Assembly (NCBI GenBank): GCA_020724545.1
Contig: DYGR01000001.1
Coordinates: forward strand, 58,033-122,032
DNA length: 64,000 nucleotides
Direction of reading: 5' to 3'
Source: Candidatus Methanoperedens nitratireducens
GTDB taxonomy: Archaea > Halobacteriota > Methanosarcinia > Methanosarcinales > Methanoperedenaceae
Position numbers and translations under genes: made by a program. The notes under the pieces are model-generated. The model was not told the DNA's origin and ran no database searches. It worked only from the letters and a program-made list of their open reading frames with translations. Of the stretch, positions 60,282 through 64,000 are shown in pieces (position 1 is the first letter of the stretch; the number at the start of each line of letters is the position of its first letter).

Positions 60282-60815
60282 CTACTGTCCCTTCACATGC
60301 TTGAGGACATGTCCCATCTCGGGCAGCACAAGCTCAAGGGCAAGCTTAACTGCATTTGGTGAGCCCGGGAGGCAGAATATCGCTTTCTTGCGTGCAACTC
60401 CTGCGATTGCCCGTGTAAGTATTACCGCATTTCCGATCTGCTCAATGCTTTTATATCTGAAGAGCTCTCCAAAACCCGGCATCTCTTTTTCAAGAAACGG
60501 CATCACTGCTTCGATCGTGACATCTGCAGGTGTAAGACCTGTTCCCCCGCTTGATATTATCACATCGGCTTCTGAGTACAGGCATCTTTTTAATGCTTCT
60601 TTTATCACCTCGATGCTGTCAGGGATTAATTCGTAATGTACTACAGTGCAACCCTGTACCTGAACCATGCCCCAGATGAGTTTCCCTGATACATCCTCGG
60701 CGCGCTCTGGCCTGTCTACCCTACCATATTTTTCGTATCGCGAAGTGCTTATTGTCAGTATCGCGCACTTGTAAGATCTCGGCACATTTTCCTTATGAGG
60801 CAGCGATATGTCCAT
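60282..60815 (-). CDS. moaB: molybdopterin adenylyltransferase-like MoaB/Mog family protein
   Basis: 177-aa MoCF-domain protein. Motifs CAILTISTSR, SSGGTGLTPADVTIEA and FCLPGSPNAVKLALEL are the family signature. It adenylylates molybdopterin before metal insertion by MoeA (25 kb). Its 3' end is 1 base from the MFS start on the same strand. Confidence 0.9.
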   Translation of the reverse strand: MDISLPHKENVPRSYKCAILTISTSRYEKYGRVDRPERAEDVSGKLIWGMVQVQGCTVVHYELIPDSIEVIKEALKRCLYSEADVIISSGGTGLTPADVTIEAVMPFLEKEMPGFGELFRYKSIEQIGNAVILTRAIAGVARKKAIFCLPGSPNAVKLALELVLPEMGHVLKHVKGQ

Positions 60816-60973
60816 AGTAATTCTTATATGCTAAAAGCTATATAAGATTAAGCAGCAGAATTTTTGGATATATTTCTTTTTAGATTACCTTCGGCGCAAA
60901 AACAGATTTTTGATGTAGGGATAAGGTATGATATACTTATGATAGTTTTATATGTTTTAATGATACATAAAGC

Positions 60974-60993
60974 GTTATTGCGTTTGCAATAAC
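60974..60993. promoter_or_regulatory. 8-bp perfect palindrome upstream of infB
   Basis: GTTATTGC (60974-60981), loop GTTT, GCAATAAC (60986-60993). It lies about 60 bases upstream of the aIF5B start in an AT-rich promoter region, and could be an operator or a leader hairpin. Confidence 0.55.
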
Positions 60994-61052
60994 TATTATA
61001 ACATAGAAAAACAAATAAAAAGTAATATAAAATTGGAGTTTAGTATAATCTA

Positions 61053-62822
61053 ATGAATATGGCACAGAATCTGCGCACTCCCATAGTATGTGTTATGGGA
61101 CATGTCGATCACGGTAAAACATCGCTTCTTGATAAGATAAGAGGCACTACAATAGCGGAGCGAGAGGCTGGCCTGATAACGCAGCATATCGGTGCAACTG
61201 AAGTACCGCTTGATGTAATAAAACGTGTATGCGGACCTATCTTTAGAGGGGAGACAAATGTACCCGGACTGCTCTTTATCGATACACCGGGACACAGGGC
61301 GTTTACTACACTCAGGGCAAGGGGAGGAGCACTGGCAGATCTTGCAGTACTTGTTGTTGATATAAACGAAGGATTCCAGCCCCAGACCACTGAGGCAGTG
61401 GAAATACTTAAGAGATTTAAAACGCCGTTTGTGGTTGCTGCAAATAAGATCGATAGGATCTCAGGCTGGAACCCGCAACCTGGCAAGCCATTCATATTAT
61501 CATACCCAAAACAGGCAGAGCATGTTAAAACTGCGCTGGATGAAAAATTATACGTGGTGATAGGCAAGCTCTATGAAATGGGGTTCAGCTCAGATCGGTA
61601 CGACAGGGTGCGCGATTTCCAGCGAAATATAGGCGTGATACCGCTCAGTGCAAAGACTGGCGAGGGCATACCTGATATCCTCATGGTGTTGATGGGGCTT
61701 GCCAAGAGGTTCCTTGAAAAAGATCTTGAATACAGGGCTGTTGGGCCAGGTACAGGAACTGTTCTTGAGGTAAAGGAAGAGGTGGGTCTTGGAACAACAC
61801 TGGATGTGATATTATACGACGGTGAATTAGATGTTGGAGATACTATAGTTGTGGGAAGTCTGGGAGGCCCTATAGTTACTAAGGTACGGGCTCTTTTGAA
61901 ACCCAGGCCGCTTTCTGAAATGCGCGCTGAGGAGAAATTCAAGCGGGTAAAGAAAGTGGTTGCCGCATCGGGTGTTAAAATTTCGGCACCAAATCTTGAA
62001 GATGCACTTGCAGGCTCACAGATAAGGGTGGCAGTGGGCAATGTCGATGAACTGGCAAAGCAAATAAAATCCGAGATAGATGCTGTAAGGATCGAGACCC
62101 AGGCAAGCGGGATATTGATTAAAGCAGATACCATCGGCTCACTTGAAGCTATTGTGAACGAATTGAAGAAAGAGAATATACCGATACACAGGGCAGATAT
62201 AGGCGATATATCAAAACGCGATGTCACAGAGGTAAAGACCATAAAAGACCCGCTTCTATCAGTGATCGTCGGGTTCAATGTGGATATCCTCCCTGATGCC
62301 AGAGATGAGCTGGCTGGTTCGGATATCAAGGTGTTCATAGATGATGTTATCTACAAGCTTATCGAGGATTATAATAAGTGGGTGACAGAACAAAAACAGC
62401 TCATCGAGAAGAGGCGCTATGAGACCATCATAAAGCCAGGCAGGTTTATGATACTGCCCAACTGTACGTTCAGGCAGAGCAAGCCTGCTGTCGTGGGTGT
62501 GCGCGTGATGGGCGGAGTGATAAGAACCAACCTTGGCGTGATGAAAGAGGACGGCACAGTTGTAGGAAGGATAAAGGGCATCCAGGAGCACAATGAGAAT
62601 ATCAGCGAGGCTGCAAAAGGCAAGGAAGTGGCTGTTGCTATAGACGGGCCGATTGTGGGGCGCCATATAAAGGAAGGGGATATACTCTATATTGATGTGC
62701 CTGAGAAACATGCGAAGATCGCTGAGCAGGAGCTCTTCGAGTCGATGTCGGTTGAGGATAAAGAGGCGCTCATGGCATTTATGGAGATAAAGAGGAGAGA
62801 GAATCCGTTCTGGGGGAAGTGA
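61053..62822 (+). CDS. infB: translation initiation factor aIF5B (IF2 homolog)
   Basis: 589-aa GTPase promoting ribosomal subunit joining. G1 is GHVDHGKTSLLDKIRG, G3 DTPGHRAF, G4 NKID; switch I includes GLITQHIGATEVP. Domains II-IV follow, with LLKPRPLSEMR and the C-terminal TRNA-binding part (RPGRFMILPNCTFRQSKPAVVGV-like). Archaeal length without the bacterial N-terminal extension. Upstream 237 bases hold the promoter (tatataagatt near 60838) and the palindrome at 60974. Confidence 0.95.
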   Translation: MNMAQNLRTPIVCVMGHVDHGKTSLLDKIRGTTIAEREAGLITQHIGATEVPLDVIKRVCGPIFRGETNVPGLLFIDTPGHRAFTTLRARGGALADLAVLVVDINEGFQPQTTEAVEILKRFKTPFVVAANKIDRISGWNPQPGKPFILSYPKQAEHVKTALDEKLYVVIGKLYEMGFSSDRYDRVRDFQRNIGVIPLSAKTGEGIPDILMVLMGLAKRFLEKDLEYRAVGPGTGTVLEVKEEVGLGTTLDVILYDGELDVGDTIVVGSLGGPIVTKVRALLKPRPLSEMRAEEKFKRVKKVVAASGVKISAPNLEDALAGSQIRVAVGNVDELAKQIKSEIDAVRIETQASGILIKADTIGSLEAIVNELKKENIPIHRADIGDISKRDVTEVKTIKDPLLSVIVGFNVDILPDARDELAGSDIKVFIDDVIYKLIEDYNKWVTEQKQLIEKRRYETIIKPGRFMILPNCTFRQSKPAVVGVRVMGGVIRTNLGVMKEDGTVVGRIKGIQEHNENISEAAKGKEVAVAIDGPIVGRHIKEGDILYIDVPEKHAKIAEQELFESMSVEDKEALMAFMEIKRRENPFWGK

Positions 62823-62863
62823 CATAAGTGTTATATGCTGTGTGAACTCTCAGATTAAGGCAG

Positions 62864-63406
62864 ATGATAAATAGGATGATAGACTGCCTGAGGTCTTTGA
62901 GAACCAATTTTAATTCCATTAAGTTAACAAAATTCAACATTTTCCTGGCTATCACGCTCGGATATGCCATCATGATATTTTACCTGTCATCTATCTCAGA
63001 CCTGAGGCTTCCCAGAACAGGCATGCTTATGCTGAATGACCTCATCCGCCTTTTTCATCACAGCGATTATGCGCTCCTGCTTTCGCCACTCTCCCCTCTG
63101 GTGATGCAGCGCGATAAACTGCTCCACATAATGCTTTATTTCGGGTTCGGGCTTCTGTTATACCTGACTCTGAGAAGCAGCGGGAGATCCATTGCATCGG
63201 CGGTGATGCTTTCTGTCTTTATAGGGGCGCTCTATGGTGTGAGCGATGAGTTCCACCAGGTGTTCGTGCCGGGAAGAAGTGCCGGCGCAATGGATATTGC
63301 TGCAGATGTTACAGGTGTGGTGTTCGCACAGATCATAATAATACTGTTCTACTCTATCAGGGGCGTTCTCTTGCGCCTGTCCAGGCTGAGGTACAGATAT
63401 TTTTGA
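62864..63406 (+). CDS. VanZ-like family membrane protein
   Basis: 180-aa membrane protein with VanZ family motifs: QRDKLLHIMLYFGFGLLLYL, VFIGALYGVSDEFHQVFVPGRSAGAMDI and the C-terminal D-x-x-A-D-x-x-G (DIAADVTGVV). In bacteria VanZ proteins affect teicoplanin resistance; the role in archaea is unknown. 42 bases after infB. Confidence 0.87.
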   Translation: MINRMIDCLRSLRTNFNSIKLTKFNIFLAITLGYAIMIFYLSSISDLRLPRTGMLMLNDLIRLFHHSDYALLLSPLSPLVMQRDKLLHIMLYFGFGLLLYLTLRSSGRSIASAVMLSVFIGALYGVSDEFHQVFVPGRSAGAMDIAADVTGVVFAQIIIILFYSIRGVLLRLSRLRYRYF

Positions 63407-63409
63407 TGA

Positions 63410-64000
63410 ATAATAATGATATTGAAAACCCATTTGGCGAAAAACACTCCAGCATATCGAACAGCGCAGTTGATATATAGAAACATATTCTTAGCGATAA
63501 CGTTAAAGTACTGTATTTTCTCGGCAGAATAGAGTCGAAGGAAGATACCCTGCGCAGATTAAATCTGATATTGATGGAATTTTTCAACGATATTTCACTT
63601 GCACGTTCGCCCCTCAATGGATGGGATGATTTCTTTCTCTATCTTGCAGAAAAAGGGAAAGAAAGATTTGTTTTAATCATTGACGAGTTCCCTTTTATTA
63701 TCGAAAAATTCCCGGAAATACTATCTGTGCTGCAGGACAAGTGGGACTCTATGCTTAAAAAAAGCAAAATAATGCTTGTGCTTTGCGGCTCTTCAATCAG
63801 CATGATGGAAAAATATGTGCTGGACTACAAAAGCCCGATCTACGGTAGGCGCACAGGACAGTGGATGGTGGATCGACTGAATATAGTTCATCTCAAAGAA
63901 TTTTTCCCGCAGTATGCCTTTGAAGACATCCTGACAGTATATTCTGTATTAGATGCTATACCAGGATATCTGTTGAACCCTCTCCCTTCTTTCGGCGGGA
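63410..64000 (+). pseudogene. archaeal ATPase (ATPase_2 family), 5'-truncated, cut by window end
   Basis: From 63481 the frame is open to the end of the window and reads VKVLYFLGRIESKEDTLRRL, the Walker B-like FVLIIDEFPFIIEK, LCGSSISMMEKYVL and SPIYGRRTGQW, all typical of archaeal STAND-like ATPases (PF01637). The Walker A P-loop expected about 30 residues upstream is absent: before 63481 there is an in-frame TAG (63478) and an unrelated-looking short frame (ATG 63407, NNNDIENPFGEKHSS). So the 5' end is deleted and the gene is probably dead. The 3' end lies outside. Confidence 0.75.

Noticed and set aside
61571-62338. 255-aa minus-strand frame inside infB
   Set aside because: Opposite conserved aIF5B sequence, Ser-rich shadow composition, no start signals.

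Overview
The window is a chromosomal segment of a euryarchaeon from a methane-metabolising lineage that makes cytochromes: a methanogen or methanotrophic relative near Methanosarcinales. Archaeal markers are methenyl-H4MPT cyclohydrolase (mch), McrC, an AksA-type homocitrate synthase, TFS, aIF5B, Taw1, a short archaeal ThyA, PIN/AF2212 toxin-antitoxin pairs and DUF1699/DUF2180/DUF504 proteins. A five-haem exported cytochrome and Ccm-type maturation genes rule out cytochrome-free methanogens. Genus is not claimed.

Layout. 0-8.2 kb: partial isopropylmalate/isocitrate-type dehydrogenase, phosphate transporter, Thg1-like protein with PRC-barrel partner, then the operon pycB-pycA-birA (biotin-dependent pyruvate carboxylase and its ligase). 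8.2-13.2 kb: phosphomevalonate dehydratase small subunit, multihaem cytochrome with a C-terminal sorting-like tail, divergent exosortase-EpsI pair, CAAX protease coupled to a DUF1616 fragment. 13.2-17.3 kb: aksA, two ferritin-like proteins, mcrC, two DUF2180 zinc proteins, glutaredoxin and ferredoxin:disulfide reductase, a plausible thiol/redox support set for methyl-coenzyme M reductase. 17.8-24.9 kb: small regulators, a second archaeosortase, DUF1616, a BshC-like protein with zinc ribbon, a Csp-like copper protein and two sugar-nucleotide dehydrogenases (surface polysaccharide). 25-36.8 kb: moeA, decayed tnpB, thyA, mch, TFS, Nudix, DRG GTPase, M20 peptidase, taw1 and a cytochrome c maturation cluster with a truncated CcmE-like gene.

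37-41.4 kb is the most unusual part: four tandem cassettes, each an exported protein with nearly the same signal peptide but an unrelated low-complexity body (8-residue SNV repeats, two Arg/Glu-rich helical proteins, a Lys/Asp/His repeat). Cassettes share promoter blocks, structured 5' leaders (two contain a tRNA-like fold without an anticodon arm) and a GGAAGA/TCTTCC terminator. The mix-and-match pattern suggests recombination of modules.

41.4-44.7 kb: ADP-ribosylglycohydrolase, cobD, cbiB. 45.3-48.4 kb: a CRISPR array with 46 repeats and 45 spacers, read on the minus strand, with no intact cas gene in the window; a decayed cas6 lies at 49.8-50.06 kb, next to a VapC/antitoxin pair. 50-64 kb: U32 peptidase-like protein, second toxin-antitoxin pair, GNAT, methyltransferase, rhodanese, bacterial-style hybrid histidine kinase, MFS transporter, Mut7-C, moaB, infB (aIF5B), VanZ-like protein and a 5'-truncated archaeal ATPase cut by the window end.

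No rRNA or complete tRNA gene was seen. All calls are from reading the sequence; no database search was run.
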